64,000 nucleotides of DNA from Lineus longissimus (lineage: Eukaryota > Nemertea > Pilidiophora > Heteronemertea > Lineidae), in NCBI RefSeq assembly GCF_910592395.1, contig NC_088310.1, positions 28,105,491-28,169,490 on the forward strand, read 5' to 3'. Below the pieces are notes generated by a model, which did no database searches, was not told the DNA's origin, and was given only the letters and a program-made list of their open reading frames with translations. The position numbers and the translations under genes are program-made. Shown here piece by piece: positions 36,065 to 49,979 of the stretch. Each line of letters starts with the position of its first letter. The first letter of the stretch is position 1.

Positions 36065-39000
36065 TTTTACCCGCAAAATTATGCCTGTTTACGTAGGTCT
36101 AGTAATTTGCTCTTGTGGGCGGGTGAATGTTGGAAATTAAAGCACTTGGTATTTTCCCAAACATTGCTAAAGATCGACAGAAATATTTTCAAATATACCA
36201 AGAAATCCCTAGGGCATGGTTTGCGAAAGTCGTTTACATTTTAATTATCTCGCTTTGTTTGAAAGTCAGAGTAATTAATGCATAGACGACTTAGTTCGAC
36301 TAAGTCAAAACAATACCGAACATGCCTGGTAAACAAACTCCAAACAAACTCCAAATTGCAACTCAGTTTAAAAAGTACTCTGCTCTTCGTTCAAAAAGCG
36401 AGGAATGATGTGGTAGCTGTAACATTTCTTTGTGCCGCACTGATTGTATCGTATACATGACAGCGTTGAGTTCTGCTATTTCATTTCAACTGCAAGACCT
36501 TTCGGTAATCGAAAAAGAAAACGATGGAGGAACATTTCTTCAAAGCGAACTTCCAAAACTCGTCTTGCTCTCTCGATTGTTCGGGCACAAGCGATCAGCT
36601 TTATGTCCCAATATTTTTCGGACGAAATTTTGATATACATGTATATACAAGAACCTTTCATTCTGTAAGACAAGCCATCTCAAATGTCTTCCTAATTAAT
36701 CCATTCAGTAATCAGAAAGTATTCTTTTCATTTTTCAAAAACGAACTCCAGTCGTATGATTTTTTCCGCATCCGCTGTTCAGATTAAATCGTAAGATGAA
36801 AAAGGATATCGACGAAAATGCATCTATTGCTTTCATGATTGACATTTCAATGTTGATGGTAGACGTTGTTCAAGGCGCCATTCAGTTGTCGTTGTCGTTC
36901 TTTTATTTTCATTTCGATAGCTAGAGTATAAACTGAAATAAAATCTTGGGCTACCAGCAACAATTAAAAGACATAACAAGAGCGCTTATCTATCGGATCC
37001 TTAATTGCAAACCACAATTGTCACCTTCCATTATGCGGCATTCTTCCGCATTTTTTGATTGTGAACTGCATTAGTGAAATGCCTTAATAGAAGCTTTAGG
37101 CATCTGTCGCATCATTGTTTCTTGCAGTGATTCAGTTTAAGTTCCAAGCGATATTTGTTAAGCAACTTTTCTCGGTGTTATCCCCGCGGCGACTAACCTA
37201 AAACATATTGAATGCGTCGATTTCATTGTTTAAAGCACTGCGCCTCGCATAATGCTGTAACTGTCTTCTTTCTGGACGATTTTTCAACCAGTTTGGTAAT
37301 GGTATGGCCTGTATGCATGCACTGGTGTAAAGTTTAGACGATGTCTAAACAAAGCCGATGTAGACATTTTTGTTAAATGTACCCATGGAAAAATGTCCGG
37401 CCCTGTTGTCTCCTGATGGATTATGTTATGTTTCACTTTTGTTCTAAGCTTTCAAAGTGTTTCGAAACTGTCTTGCACTAACATTAGAAACCAATCTTGG
37501 TCTTTTTGTGGTTCACCGAACTGGACACTATAGAGCACCGAGGAAGGTTCTATTTGTCATCGAATTCCGGATGATAGCTGGTCGTGATATTACGTCTCAC
37601 ATTGTCGTTCATCTTAAATATTCAGATTTTAAAAGGTTGATAGTTCAACCATGTCTGTACATCAAAATAGCTCTCAAATACTGCATACATAATTAGAGCG
37701 AGTGACAATGAACTCACAATGTCTAATAGCTCATAAATTTACTCTGAAACCAAATATAGAAGCAGTGGGCGAACTCTTCTAGTGAAGAACCGACCAAAAG
37801 CAGTAGATTTTCAAAATCTTACGTATTCAGCCGCGAATTGCGATTGTACTGGTTCGGGTTTGTTTACTTGCTAAATAATGGCGAGCATCTTATGTGATGG
37901 TATCGAGATGGATTTGCATACAGCTGCCGGGGCATGCGCCGTGCTATTGTTCCGGTGTGGCCAATTGGAGGGGTGCAGATGGCACGCGCCCTGTTAGCAC
38001 GTGCCCCAGACATTTCTCTAGTTCACTAGAAAACCAGCCTCCGCCTGCTCTGCCAGTTGCTTCATCAACATGCGGTGGGAACCAAAGGAATAATACCAGC
38101 GATAAACAACTTTGAATTTGAATTTATGATGCACTTCGCGTTGCCCAATGGGCTGGCGTGTCTCCTACTCTCTGATAGTATGTTTTTCATTAGGACATGA
38201 AAAGTTAATCAAGGTCATTATTATCTTGTATCTAGCATTACCTTTGATTTCCAGCAAGTCCATGCCTATTGCTTTGATACGGGGAGTAATTTGAATAGAC
38301 ACAGTCACTTGATTGGCTATGTTCTTAGTGTCATGGTTGGAGTTCCAGCAGGCTGGCTGAAGTTCATCCTCACAAAACTCAACGCCAACTTGATGTGGTG
38401 AAGTGTGTGATGAAGGTGGTTTAGGGGTCACACGTAGGCCAACGTGGAAGTTTTAAGATAACGACATAGTCAGTGTCGACGAGTGTCGCCTCCTCGACCA
38501 AAAAGCCTAGCATCTTCAAAGATTAGCACTTGGACGATTTGAACCTCCAGCCCGACCTGCTTGGCCGTGGGTTGCAAGAGGAGGCATGGAGTGGGATTTA
38601 TTACGTTAACGGAGTCAGGGTGGTGTTGTGGTGTCAAAACGTGGCATAAAACTTCGTGTTCGGTACTTCTCATGGTGGTCTGTTACCCAATGCACTGCTG
38701 GTATAATGGTTGTGAGATCAACAAGCCCGTTTGTCACGAAGTCTAACAATTCAGTTATCTGAACCTTTCTAAATGATACTTGGAAATAATTCTGAAAGAA
38801 TATACTGCTGACTAATTTCTAATGCAATGGTACTGTGCATATACAGTTGAGCTGCTGCTTAGTAGTAATCTTTCATGAAATTTATTTTGTTCAGCAGTAA
38901 TCTCAATAAAACATTCAAATTTCGAAGTAATTTTGCTGTTGTCAATCCTGGAAAAAAATCGAGTTTTCATCAGTTTCTGAGGATATGTAGTGGTAGGAAA

Positions 39001-40306
39001 TACGATGGACCAATGGACGTCCATTTGGAATTCCTCAAACAGCAATGCATTAGCATTTATTTATTTTCAAAAGTTCGTTTTTGGTTTAATGTAAAACAAT
39101 CCAATGAGCAGATGTTTCTGGCTCTTCGCTATGCGCAGGGGCACTCGTGTGGAAGAAAGCCCTTCAGTGTGGGGGAAGACAAAGCGGGAGGCAATTTTAA
39201 ATGGTAATAATAACCATTATGAATAAAAATACTCCGGACTGAGTGATGGGCTGGATTGAGAGCGAGCCCAGGAAAATGTGGCTCCGGCAGACGACTTGTT
39301 TTGGGCACGTGCGCTCTAGGCACGCGTTCCTAGCTCATGTGCTACAATTCTGAACAAAGAAGTAACGTGTCTTCATTCTCAGTATCATATACGCTTTTAT
39401 TCAGTCGAATGTTATGTATTTGCTATCAGCGCAATTCAATGTTTAGAAAGTGCTTTTGTTACTGAATGGGCCTTGGGTCGTGCTGCAGAGGCCTGAAGCA
39501 ATGTGGATTTTAGCATTAAACAATGAGGTTAGATGGAACAATTGATGCGCATTCTAAATGTTATTGAAAAACAGAGTTCGCCATACGCAAAGTTGGTTGA
39601 ACTGTTCTAATAGAACTATCACTGAAAAAAGGGTAAGTTGGGTCCCTATTGTCAATCGATATTCTTTTTAAATGTTATGTGCTGACTAGTTATTGAGCTG
39701 AACTCGGCTCAAGTGACTGCAACCACGTTGGTTGGTTAGTGGGGACCACCTCATGACTTGGTATCCTAGTATGAAGAATTTTGCCCCACCGAGGTGTTTT
39801 AGTCAGCCGATCTACGTAAGCATCACGTCGAAGAACCCACGTGCGCCAGAGCCGTGTCGCAGTGTGTAGAATGCTTTACTCACCCGGCCGGGTAGAATGT
39901 TTCAGCAACTCTCATTCTGGCACCTATCATATATCATCTGTACTGCAATTATTCTAAAGGCGTGTAAATGGTTGAGCACAACACTCCCCACGGTAATGGT
40001 TTGAAAAAGGGGAGAGTAAGAACATACTATTTTTTAGTCATTGCTCACTGGATATGTGTCCTAGAGAAATATGCCAAATGACCTTTTTTCACGTGCTTCG
40101 CAAACATTCTTCGAATGAGTTATATGATCAAATGTTGACGGAAAAGTCTATTTAGATAGCACCACGACGCAACATTCTTTCCACAGTCATCTGAAAACCA
40201 TAACGACTAGCGTTAGTACATATAACGAGATGCAAAAAGAAGCGTGACTTCTCATCTCGTGGCTGTGAGACGTCGGGGTGGGGTGACATATCACTTTGAC
40301 TCTATT
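36065..40306. other. Non-coding stretch with one pseudo-exon candidate
   Basis: About 4.2 kb without a recognised gene. Overlapping frames at 36278-36787 run on both strands and look like chance. The only stretch with a protein-like look is on the minus strand at 38165-38673, listed separately. Confidence 0.35.
38205..38673 (-). pseudogene. Possible decayed coding segment, minus strand
   Basis: Two open frames on the minus strand (38673-38470 and 38431-38165) look protein-like in composition. The second, containing VGVEFCEDELQPACWNS and VTVSIQITPRIKAIG, ends near a splice-donor-like AAAG|GTAATG at about 38242. They are separated by stops and a frame change. I do not recognise the family. It could be an old transposon gene, a decayed exon, or chance. 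Confidence 0.15.
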
Positions 40307-40390
40307 TTGACCTTTGAAGGTGTAACATTCTAGATTGACCTTTGAAGTTGTAACATTCTAGATTGACCTTTGAAGTTGTAACATTCTGGA
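40307..40390. repeat. 28-bp direct repeat, three copies
   Basis: TTGACCTTTGAAGTTGTAAC plus ATTCTAGA repeats at 40307, 40335 and 40363, with one base change in the first and a changed end in the third. Confidence 0.9.
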
Positions 40391-41371
40391 TATATCTTAT
40401 AAGGTGTGATATAGGAAAATGGCGTCTTTCATATATAACTCTCTCATTTGATAAAGAATGTTTTGAAGCCGATTTTAACGTTTGAATAATCTTGAATAAC
40501 CCTGGACAAAGGCTTTATTTTCTTCTTGATAAAACTGAGACTGAAGGACTGTTAACCTTGATCTGCTTGGACACTCATTGTCATCTTGGATCCCAACGGG
40601 AAGGTCACCATTTGTTCGAACCCCGCTTGCCACTTGATCGCCCGTAGGACATCACACGTGACAAGATTGGAGAAAAAAGCAAACATTCTCCCTTTTCATT
40701 TCACAAGGTCATTCTCCCGCGTTGAAATGAAGTGAAAGCAATTAACAGTTGCCTTGCTTGGAATGACCTTGGATGGGAAATGACTCTTGACCATCAAATG
40801 AAACCACCGTCACAGTGAAATTACGAAACAAACTGTAGAGCTGTATGTTGGTGGGCCCAGCTTTTATAAACTGGCCTCATGTAAGAGTAAGTGTTCTTAA
40901 CCACACCAACGAATTCCACATGTTCTAAAGAAGTCGAATCTTGTTCAGTTTCATTTCGAAGGTCATTGATACCAAAACTGTTCTTTTGAATGCCATTTAG
41001 ACTATCAACAATACCAATTAATTTAACCTTGTGCCACTTTTCTAATCAACTGTTCTTTGCAATTATCTTATCCCGCCCTTTAATTAGTTTGGCCGTATCA
41101 TTTACCTATCATGCCATCTTCTAATTATGTTCGTTTTGGAAGCCTGGTCTGAGCAGCTGATCCGGTCAACAGATTGGGTAGAAACCGTGAAAGATTGTCA
41201 TTGGTGGAAAATGACGTCTCAAAGTGCGCACACGCTATCTCTTGGTAACCCAGCGGGTGGTGACAGGTTTTTATCTACTCTTTACGTCCATGTTTGCCAT
41301 GCAGGGATTCTGGTGATTCCCCTGTCAACTGGTCCTGGTCGTTAAAGAAGATATGGACTACAATTTGTAGG
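40391..41371. other. Non-coding stretch, nothing recognised
   Basis: Only short open frames; a B-box-like GTTCGAACCCC near 40614 has no clear A-box partner. Confidence 0.35.
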
Positions 41372-41450
41372 AGGTTGGTGGTGTAGGGATTAGAGTACAT
41401 CCCTCTGACCTGACCGAGAGAAAGTTGGTTCAATGTCAATATCCTTGCCT
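41372..41450 (+). mobile_element. Weak tRNA-like (SINE head) segment
   Basis: TGGTGTAGGGATTAGAGTAC resembles an A-box and is followed by CTCTGACCTGACCG and a B-box-like GGTTCAATGTC. Spacing is tRNA-like but the arms do not pair well. Probably an old SINE fragment. Confidence 0.25.
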
Positions 41451-44400
41451 GCTAAGCCACTTTCTTCGTCCGTGTCAAAATATTGATAAATGCAAAGAAT
41501 AGGTAATGACTTGTTACCGGACTCCATAATCGGTGTTTTGAGCATGGACCTTGGGGTTGAAAATCATTTACTCTACTGCTAACTATTTGTTATCTTTATT
41601 AGAAAATCTGATCAGAAAAAAAGTAATATTTACAGAACTCTCATGAATTTTATCTACATTACACTTATATGAACCACTTTCATTGCATGTTATGAATAGC
41701 ATTTTTAGTTACAAGACACATCGCTCGTGACCATTCGAAAGCAGTCAGGCAGTTTGCGTTCACAATAGCAATGAGCCCACAGAGCAATAACTGGCTTCTT
41801 TGTTTTGGTATGTCATCTGAGGGTGGGGTCATGAGACGTCGCCATTGTTCACGTGGGAACGAGGTGCTGTCTCCTCGGAGATGGTCTCCTGCCACGCGCT
41901 GGAAGATGACTAAACATGGACGCGTGCCATGGACCCAGTCCTGAGCTACGCAGCTGAAAGGACCCATAATCCAGCATTTGTCATTGTTAGGGTGCATGCG
42001 AGCGCCGCTTTGTGCGTGAGAATGCGCTGTTAAGAGATTTCTCTAAAGATATGCGCGATCACTAGCCAGGCTAACCGAAGAGTCCATCCTGATATACCCA
42101 AGGGACCTTCCGATTAAGATACGGGACAATCATGGTCACTTCAGCTTGAAGAATACGAAACATCGAACATTTCAAAATATGATATGGCTTTTTACCCAAA
42201 ATCTCCTTGAACTGAACTTGGCAATAACTTTGCCAAAAACTCATGATAAGCAGTTGATTAGACTACTTTCTTCACCCACCAAACCTATCAAATGGATGGA
42301 CTACTCCAATTTATTCCGGTCCCAATCAGGCGAACAATCATCTCGAAATAAAACCAAGCCTTTTGTAATCTCTGGGGTGAATCCTAATTTAAATGCAGAT
42401 ATCATCGACGAGGCTATTGTTAGCCCGAACCCCCGAGTGGCATTAGCATGTCATTTATAGCTATACAATAGGAGGTTGGAATGCAGGTGGTTTCTCCAGC
42501 GTCCCAGCGAGTTTATTTTTGATGTGCACGCGTTGTGATTTGCCTAATATAGTCCGTCGGTCTCCAGAGGCGATTACTACGCCCAATGCAATCACCATCC
42601 GTGAATGATCACGGCTTAGCATCTCTGGAAAGATAAAGGCTAAACTGAGTGATTATTGATTCCGACTGGAGGTATGGAACTAAAGACCAACAGACAAAGA
42701 GATACCGTCTCCTGGCTTGCCAGACGCTATCTCGCGCACGTGCTACGTTAATTCGAATAACGCCACGTTAGGAAAACGGATGGCAGTATAATTTGATTCA
42801 TGAATTTAATTTCTTATTTGCACATAGATTTGACAGAGCCGTCACGCTAGACCACTTGGCGATTCCCGTGAGCCTCGTGGGGCAAAGGAAAGACTTCTTC
42901 ATGCACCCGAATTATTATGCGTATTGTTCATGCGTATGGGTCATAAAAAAGAATAATTTGAATACGAATTATCTTACGGTCAGTATTTTAATTTCACGCT
43001 CTTTATGAATTTTGATAGAGCAATGTCACATTTGAGCCCAACGATCATCAACTGACATCTTGCCAGAGATTTAAAGTTAAAATGTGGGGAAAATATTGAC
43101 ACGAGTCTTTATTTCGTTGATGCAATCAAACCTTTGATCCAAACAATAACAAACCCACAATGATCATCAGCGGGCCCATTTGGTGCCTGGATATTTAGGG
43201 ATACGGTCAAACATGGAGGCAAGTGTAATGTTGGGACACGTGCGGACATTATCTGATGAAAAAGTAAACATGAGCTCACGTGAACAGGTGCCAAATGATA
43301 TTTACCTCGCGGCAGAAGAGCAACCACTTATTGTCATTCAAATTTCAAATATTTTTCTTCTATTGTAAAAAAATATAAATTTTGCATTGTACCATTGTTG
43401 AATTGTAATGCACGTATTGTTGAATTACAATGTACGGCACAGTGTTAAATAACAATGGAGTGTTGCATGTTATAGACCTTCTATTGAATTTCATTACAAC
43501 AGGTCAAAATCCACCCCGCAATAACACACACTGGGCAAGGCTTTCAGGATTTTCAAGAAAATATGGCGCTATTGATTTGATATTGAATCTATGGACTTTG
43601 TCCGAAGATTGTGCCAAAATTCTTCAGTCAAATAGTGTGGCAATTTATGAGAAGGCAGGGTGATTACATTGGGTCGCTGAATCTATACGTTGATCTCAAA
43701 TAACAATGGGAAAACAATGGCGGGACTCTCGTCGGATCTAGGCGCCGCGAGTCTTTGTTTGTATCTCACGCACGCTGCACCTGTATGAAAATGGCCCGTC
43801 TTATGAGACAATTCAAATAAGTGTATTCCTCCGCAGGGCTTGTCACAGCATCAGGTCAACTTTCCATTTTGATATAACACGAGGATTAAGCGAGATTTGG
43901 ACGGAAATGACGCCTGGGTTCTCCGTGGGGGTGCGGAGGTTTGCCACGACATGAATATCAGCTTCCAACGCATGGTTTGTCGCGAAACATTCATGATACA
44001 AATCATAGGTGGATGTGACAATGTAGGAAACCCGAAGGAGTCCATTCTTGAAAACCTTCTCATCATTGAGTCTGAGGGTTTTCCATGACGATGCGCTTTC
44101 ATGAAATATTTGATTATTACCTCAGCAGCTTTAAGTCGGCATTTCAGGACTATTTTGCTACTGACTCCATCGACAATGGACTGCCATGAGGTCAATTACC
44201 CAAGACGAACCAGGCTACTTCTCCAGGATTAGCCGCCGGGCGTTGACATGACCGATTGACCGTTCACATCGACCATTGCTGCTCATCATCAGTGAGTTCG
44301 AGACCTGCTCCACCGAGAATAGTTCGATCTCGTTCCCAATCCTGTTATCAGAACGATGCAATCAAAAAGTCCTTCAGTTGAAACTGCTGGTGGAAGTAAC

Positions 44401-47400
44401 AGTATCATCGTTGGTTATCGACTGCAATTTTCGACAGTTTGTTTGTTCAAAGCTTGTTTTGGCCAAAGGTAGGCCTCCAGGCAGATGTAATGACTGTCTA
44501 AGCTCCTGAAGTTTCTCTCGGTCAACTAAACTGTGACCAGGCAAATGCAATTGGCCACCTATGTCTTGACTTGAGAAACACTTGATTAGACATGGTGATT
44601 AATTACCTTGTTATGGATCATGAGTACTGAAAACAAATGTAGGGTCAAGTGAAAAACCGTCCAGCAAATTGATAGAGTAGATTGTATTGAAAGTGTGGGA
44701 ATGCCCGCCTCTGCATCAACATCTACTAAAATATTAAAGTGTTATTGTAAACATTTGAAACCCATGATCAAAATGTTGACATTGTGTAACTTGTAGCACG
44801 AGAGCACGACATCAATTTGTGTCACAATGTCTGATTTTTGTCACAACATTGCATGGCCCTCGAATTATGAGACTTTGTTGATATTCAACGCGGGTGCGAT
44901 TGTTTACATGTGCGGAATTTTTATGATTAAAGGGTTCCGCAGCAAATATGGCGTCATTTCCTATTTGATCATCTGCATTATTAAAGATACCGGCATTACG
45001 CGTTCGCTTATAGTTCATCGAGCATCGAGATTGTCAATATGCTATAATGAATAGAGTTTCTGGTCGAAAATATAGTGCTGAATTCCGATGTCCAGCAACT
45101 GTGAAGTCTTACGGGCCGTAACAGCTGGGTCCGACGTCTTGTACGAATCTATCTGGTATTTGAGACATTGCGCCTTAAGTGAAATTATAAGGCGACAGCT
45201 GGAGGTATAATGTCTGAATCGACACAATGTGTAATGATTTATTTCACATCATATTGGATGCAATACTATCGTCAGTTTTTATAACCATAGAGGTAACATA
45301 CTGGATTATCAAAGTCGGTAGCGAGTCGTAGTACCTCTACCCTGTATACTGTACTGTTTGTGACTCGTCTTATCAATAAATTGACCTCGCTGTACAATGC
45401 TTAACGATCGCGATCGCCCATGATGCAGACTGACAAAGCATGAAACAACTGATCGAGGGGGGGGGGGCTCCTCGAATGGCGGGCAGGACGGTTCCTCATT
45501 CACCATCATAGTTTGTCAGTGAAGAAACCGACACAACCACTTACCGCATGCAGCTTGGTATTCTCAGTAATTACTCCTTACCACTCCTGGTACTTTCTGT
45601 TTTCTGGAGCAATTTTCTGAGGTTAATCTTAATTTCCAGATTACAGAGGTATCCCTTACGGAATCAGACGACGTACAAAGGGATCTCGAATAACATAGCA
45701 CGGGTCGCATTTTTCTCGAAGCGTCTCAATTCGCTGAAAGTAGCTCTATCACGTTTGAGAGATTTTACCTCAGCGCTATGTAATTAATTCTCTCCATTAG
45801 GCCACCTAACCCTCAGGATTTGATGACAGGTTAATTTCGCATATTAATAATCTCCGAACCTTTCAAAAAATTTGACATTTTATTTCATCACCAGTTCATT
45901 TTAATTACGCCTAGCCCGCATAGTTTCTGTGTAAAAAGCGCATTAAAGGCACTAAGGTAATTTCCCGCCAATTTCTTCATCGCTCTGATGAGCGGCGGAA
46001 TCTTTCAAGCCGTGTCGGGTTATCCACTAAGCTGAACATGATTTCCTGCCATTGTAAACGCACTAATTTACCGTCGAGATACATCGGCTCGGATACCACT
46101 GCGACACGCGCCAAGATTTTTGCCCATTTCCTCCGGGAGTTGCGTTTTTCTGCCCCCTGTGCGCGACATCTCCCCAACGCAATATGTCCTCATCTCCATA
46201 CCTTGTAATTTTCGGTATTTCAGGCAAAGCCACCGACCCTGAAAATTAATAAATACAGGCTTGTGATCCATTTTGTCCGTAATGGATAGCCATTGTTTCA
46301 CGACGTTTCCCATAATTCGGATTAGGGCTTACTTGATCGTAAATGGACCAAAGGTTTTTGATACCAGAGCAGAAGGAATCGATTGCATTAAGGCTAGGTA
46401 AAGCAAGGGAAACACCTGACAGCCCGTATTACCTCTGTGTAACGTGGTGCCACCCGAAGTCATGGCTCATCATGATTTTGCTGTAAACAGTGACGCAGTT
46501 GCCTGTATGTGTAAGGAATGTTTCCTTGAACGAGGAGTCCTTTCCAAATCGCAGACAATTGGTACAAAGTATCGCGTCTAATCGTCTCTCTCTTGAGACA
46601 TTGTGGTCGAGTAACAAATAATTTCATTTCTTAACTTTTCATGTAAGCGGAAGCCTTCCGCATTTGGTGGAAAAGGTATTTTAGATCTTGATCTGATCTT
46701 TTTTTAAAAATTCCTCTTAGCAGAGATATGGTTAAGTCCAAATATCTTGAATGATTGTACATGTTGTATAAATTTATCTGTTACAAGATCAATAACTGTC
46801 AGCTCAATTCCAATAGTATCGGCCAGACTATAATGTACAATCACGAAACGAAATCGAGCAAATACAATAAGAGCGATTCAATTTATTCATCTCCACACCT
46901 ATCGGATATGCTGGAATCTACAAATAGTTTCCAATAACCTGCAGGAATGCTATGCCACAATAAAGATTTGTTCGCTTAGCTAGAACAACAATGGAAAGGT
47001 TTACAAGATTTGTTGCCCAGCTGCCCTGCTTCCCAGAGTCCATGGCTCAATCGATGGAGTGTGGAAAATAGTTCTAATCATGGGATATGGAATTATAAAA
47101 TGGCTTCCTCCATTTTTATGTCCGTTATATGTTGATGCCATGCTGTTACGAAGGTTGGTTTTGTTTATGCAATGTTTGACGACATGCCGAAACCACGGCG
47201 ACGTAACAAGTTGTTTTATAAAGAAAGACAACCGTCAAAACAAGACCGAACGGCGACCATCCTTCTCATGATATAAAGGTCAGGCGTTCGGAGGTCACTC
47301 AGTCAATCAATTCAATAAAACATTTTTAACATCTTCCAAGGCCATCTTCAGCATAAGGCAACTGACAGTTTCACTCCTGAGGAAAGCTCTGACTTGCTTT

Positions 47401-48560
47401 TCTAGAGTTTTCGTAAATTTTCATGAGGAGTTTAGGCTTTTAGTTTAAGCGTGGCTTCACTTGTCAGATACAATTAGACTACAACCTACGGCTGCAGGTT
47501 CCGTTACAGGTATTGCTTCATATTACGTAACCTGTTTGAGCTCCGATCACTGGTTTCGAGGATACACCTCCATACTATGATATCAGCTGCTGTGTTAAGA
47601 GCGGATGCGAGATATTCACAGTCGAAACAAGTAAATATTGATGACCACTGCAGCATAGTCACGTGAATAATTTATGGCTTTTAATAACGTTGTATTTACG
47701 AAAATGTCTCTGGTTGGTGATTACGACGGGTTATCCCTGATAAATTGCTTGAGCAGTGTTATCAACCCTGCTCCGGAAAGCGAAAATGACAAAGGGCTAC
47801 TCATTACAGGTTGTAACGAGATTTAAAGAATTGGCATTGGATTAAACTAAAACTGATCGACTCGAAATGAAGTTCATTTCCTGTGTGCTGTTGTTGAATC
47901 TCACGTTCGTCTCCAGAGTGTTTTTGTGGTGTACAATGATAATGGAGAATGTGCTCCGATGATTACTAGAGATTGAAATGTAACCGAAGACCTGATATGA
48001 CGTTCGTCAGTTGTTTTTATATCATCTGATATTGGTCCCATTCTTCATGTTTCTTCTTTGAAATGAAAGTTGCAGCCAACATTGATGTCTGACGAGAGTG
48101 GGGGCCGACTGAAAAATTTTTTTTTTCCAGATCGTAGCAAACCAGGAGATCAGTTTTAGAAGTTCTGTTGGCAGAGTTGATCATGAAAGGTCAGATGCAC
48201 GCGGGGATGGACACGTGTCCCAGGTCGTGGAATCCTCCCCACTAAGCTCACAACTGCTGGGGAGGATTAACACGATTTAAATGCCAATAACTAATCACTG
48301 TGATTCAATATTTAGAAGTCATTACTCATCTCAACAACCGACTGCAATTGGTTACGATTTGAAATAACCCATTGCAGAATGACATTTGTGTAGACAATAT
48401 AAGCCAATGAGATTGATGAATCTAGGACGAATTCTTTTGTAATTAGGCCTACTATAATGGAGTTTATGAAAACGATCTGTGTTAAAGAAGAAAAAGAGCA
48501 AGGTATGTGGGTCACAGTTTCGCTGGATAAAGTTTTCGACGCTGTTGATTCTAATATCTA
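41451..48560. other. 7-kb non-coding stretch
   Basis: Open frames up to 114 codons occur (for example 42146-42460 plus and 43851-44195 minus), but none resembles a known family, and the second overlaps an open frame on the other strand. An 11-base G run lies at 45457-45467. No RNA gene or clear transposon recognised. Confidence 0.4.
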
Positions 48561-48616
48561 GCATCGGTGGTTCAGTGGTAGAATTCTCGCCTGCCACGCG
48601 GGAGGCCCTGCGCTCG
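48561..48616 (+). tRNA. tRNA-Gly(GCC), 5' portion of a split gene
   Basis: Positions 48561-48608 match the metazoan tRNA-Gly(GCC) through acceptor strand GCATCGG, D-arm with an intact A-box (TGGTTCAGTGG) and anticodon arm CGCCT-GCCACGC-GGG with anticodon GCC. The match stops at the T-arm: the expected CCGGGTTCGA is replaced by CTGCGCTCG and unrelated sequence. The missing 3' part lies 2.5 kb downstream at 51125-51148, where CCGATGC pairs perfectly with this acceptor strand. As it stands the gene is broken and cannot yield a normal tRNA. Confidence 0.85.
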
Positions 48617-49140
48617 GCGTCCCTGACAATGTTTTCGGCGGGCTTTGTCTTAAAATTTCCAAATATGGAAACATTATAGGTGGCAGCTCTGTCTTTCTGT
48701 CAAAATATAGAAAGCCACATGCTTCTGTTTACAAACTATGTTGGAGGATGTTGTTTTTTAGTTTTTTGGTAAATCATGAATGAAAAATGATTAATATTGC
48801 AGTCTAATTTCACATTTTGAAAATGTCCTTTAACAAGCTTGACACAGACTCAGTTTCAGAGGTCTGAAAAGACTCTGTTAACTTTTGTGAAGGCATTTTT
48901 ACACAGAGTTATTTCTTGCTGATTTTCATTTGAATTTTACCATTTGCTAGCTACATTTCATGCTGAATTGAATGGAATCATGGGAATTGCTAGATTTCTT
49001 TCAATCCGGCAAATGAAAATGAGAACAAAATTACAAATGAAGTCAATCTGAAATCCACGAGGAGCATTTCTTTTATGCCTTGGTTAGAAATAGCAGTTTC
49101 TGATTTCATCACTTAACAAGAGCTACACAGAGCGAGCACA

Positions 49141-49345
49141 GTATACGCCCATTGTGACCTTGACCTATGACCTCAAAATCAATAGGCTTCTTTGGGCCTT
49201 AACTAAACTAGTATCTTACAAACCAAGTTTGGTAAATTTACGTGATCTAGAATTTGAGTTATCGCACGGACAAGGAAAAGTTAATGGACAGACAGATGGA
49301 CAGACGGACACCGAGTGCCATACCATTATACACGGGCGTATAACG
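49141..49345 (+). repeat. Dispersed repeat with TGACCTTGACCTATGACC head and GGACAGACAGATGGAC tail
   Basis: A stretch beginning TGACCTTGACCTATGACCTC and ending in a GGACAGACAGATGGACAGAC tract is, from general knowledge, a very common interspersed repeat pattern in marine invertebrate genomes. Seen here: the head, the AAACCAAGTTTGGT middle and the GGACAGAC tail in the usual order. The open frame through it is not a gene. Confidence 0.5.
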
Positions 49346-49638
49346 TATAATAATACAAAGCAAAGTGACTCAGGGTTCCCATTCAAAGTGATAGCAAGTT
49401 TTAAGGACTTTCAAAGGCGAGATTCACATGATTTTATGAACTCTTGGGCAATATGATGGGGCAGAAATCAACAATGCATCCAAACCATTACCCAAAGAAA
49501 AGTAGCCCCGGTTCCAGAATGCGAGGAAAATATCTAAGAATAATGCGGGGTTTTCAGATTTTAGTGATGTTTTCTTTAAAATTTGTAGAAAACTTACTTA
49601 TTTTTACCATTCAAGTCCTATTCAGCAGTGCCAAAATT

Positions 49639-49712
49639 AGTTCCCACTAGGATTCGAACCCAGATCCCATATCATCAAAGTGATAAGTGTGTTACCATTA
49701 CACCATAGGAAC
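49639..49712 (-). tRNA. tRNA-Gln(TTG)-like gene, probably a pseudogene
   Basis: On the minus strand the acceptor arms GTTCCTA and TGGGAAC pair at all seven positions, the D-stem GTGT/ACAC is perfect, and the T-arm CTGGG-TTCGAAT-CCTAG contains a full B-box. The A-box TGGTGTAATGG is that of tRNA-Gln. The anticodon arm is odd: TATCA/TGATA close a six-base loop CTTTGA that reads TTG, where a seven-base loop is expected, and extra bases sit before it. A TTTT terminator follows within about 10 bases. Pol III transcription is plausible; a working tRNA is doubtful. Confidence 0.6.
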
Positions 49713-49979
49713 AAAATGTTTTTTGTTGCACTGTTAATAGTCCTCAAAATGGTTTTGTCTTTTTTTGTAGTTTTTCACTTGAGTTTGTATTAACACTAGC
49801 CTGTGCAGCCAAATATATATTAGATTCTACCCACTAGACATCATGCAGCGGTCAATTCTAACTCTGACCCCCCCACCTCAGGGGTCGACGCTAATGCGAC
49901 GCCGGATTAGTGTCGCTTCCTGCGGGTTAAGAAAAAATCAGACAGTCGAACCTCTGGCGTATTGGGAAAAAGAGTAGCA

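Noticed and set aside
42146-42460. 104-codon plus-strand frame as a gene
   Set aside because: No domain, no family resemblance and no splice or promoter context; length is within chance for this composition.
43851-44195. 114-codon minus-strand frame as a gene
   Set aside because: Overlaps an open frame on the other strand and resembles nothing known.
49154-49456. 100-codon frame near 49.2 kb
   Set aside because: It lies within a common dispersed repeat (GGACAGAC tail) and has no family resemblance.
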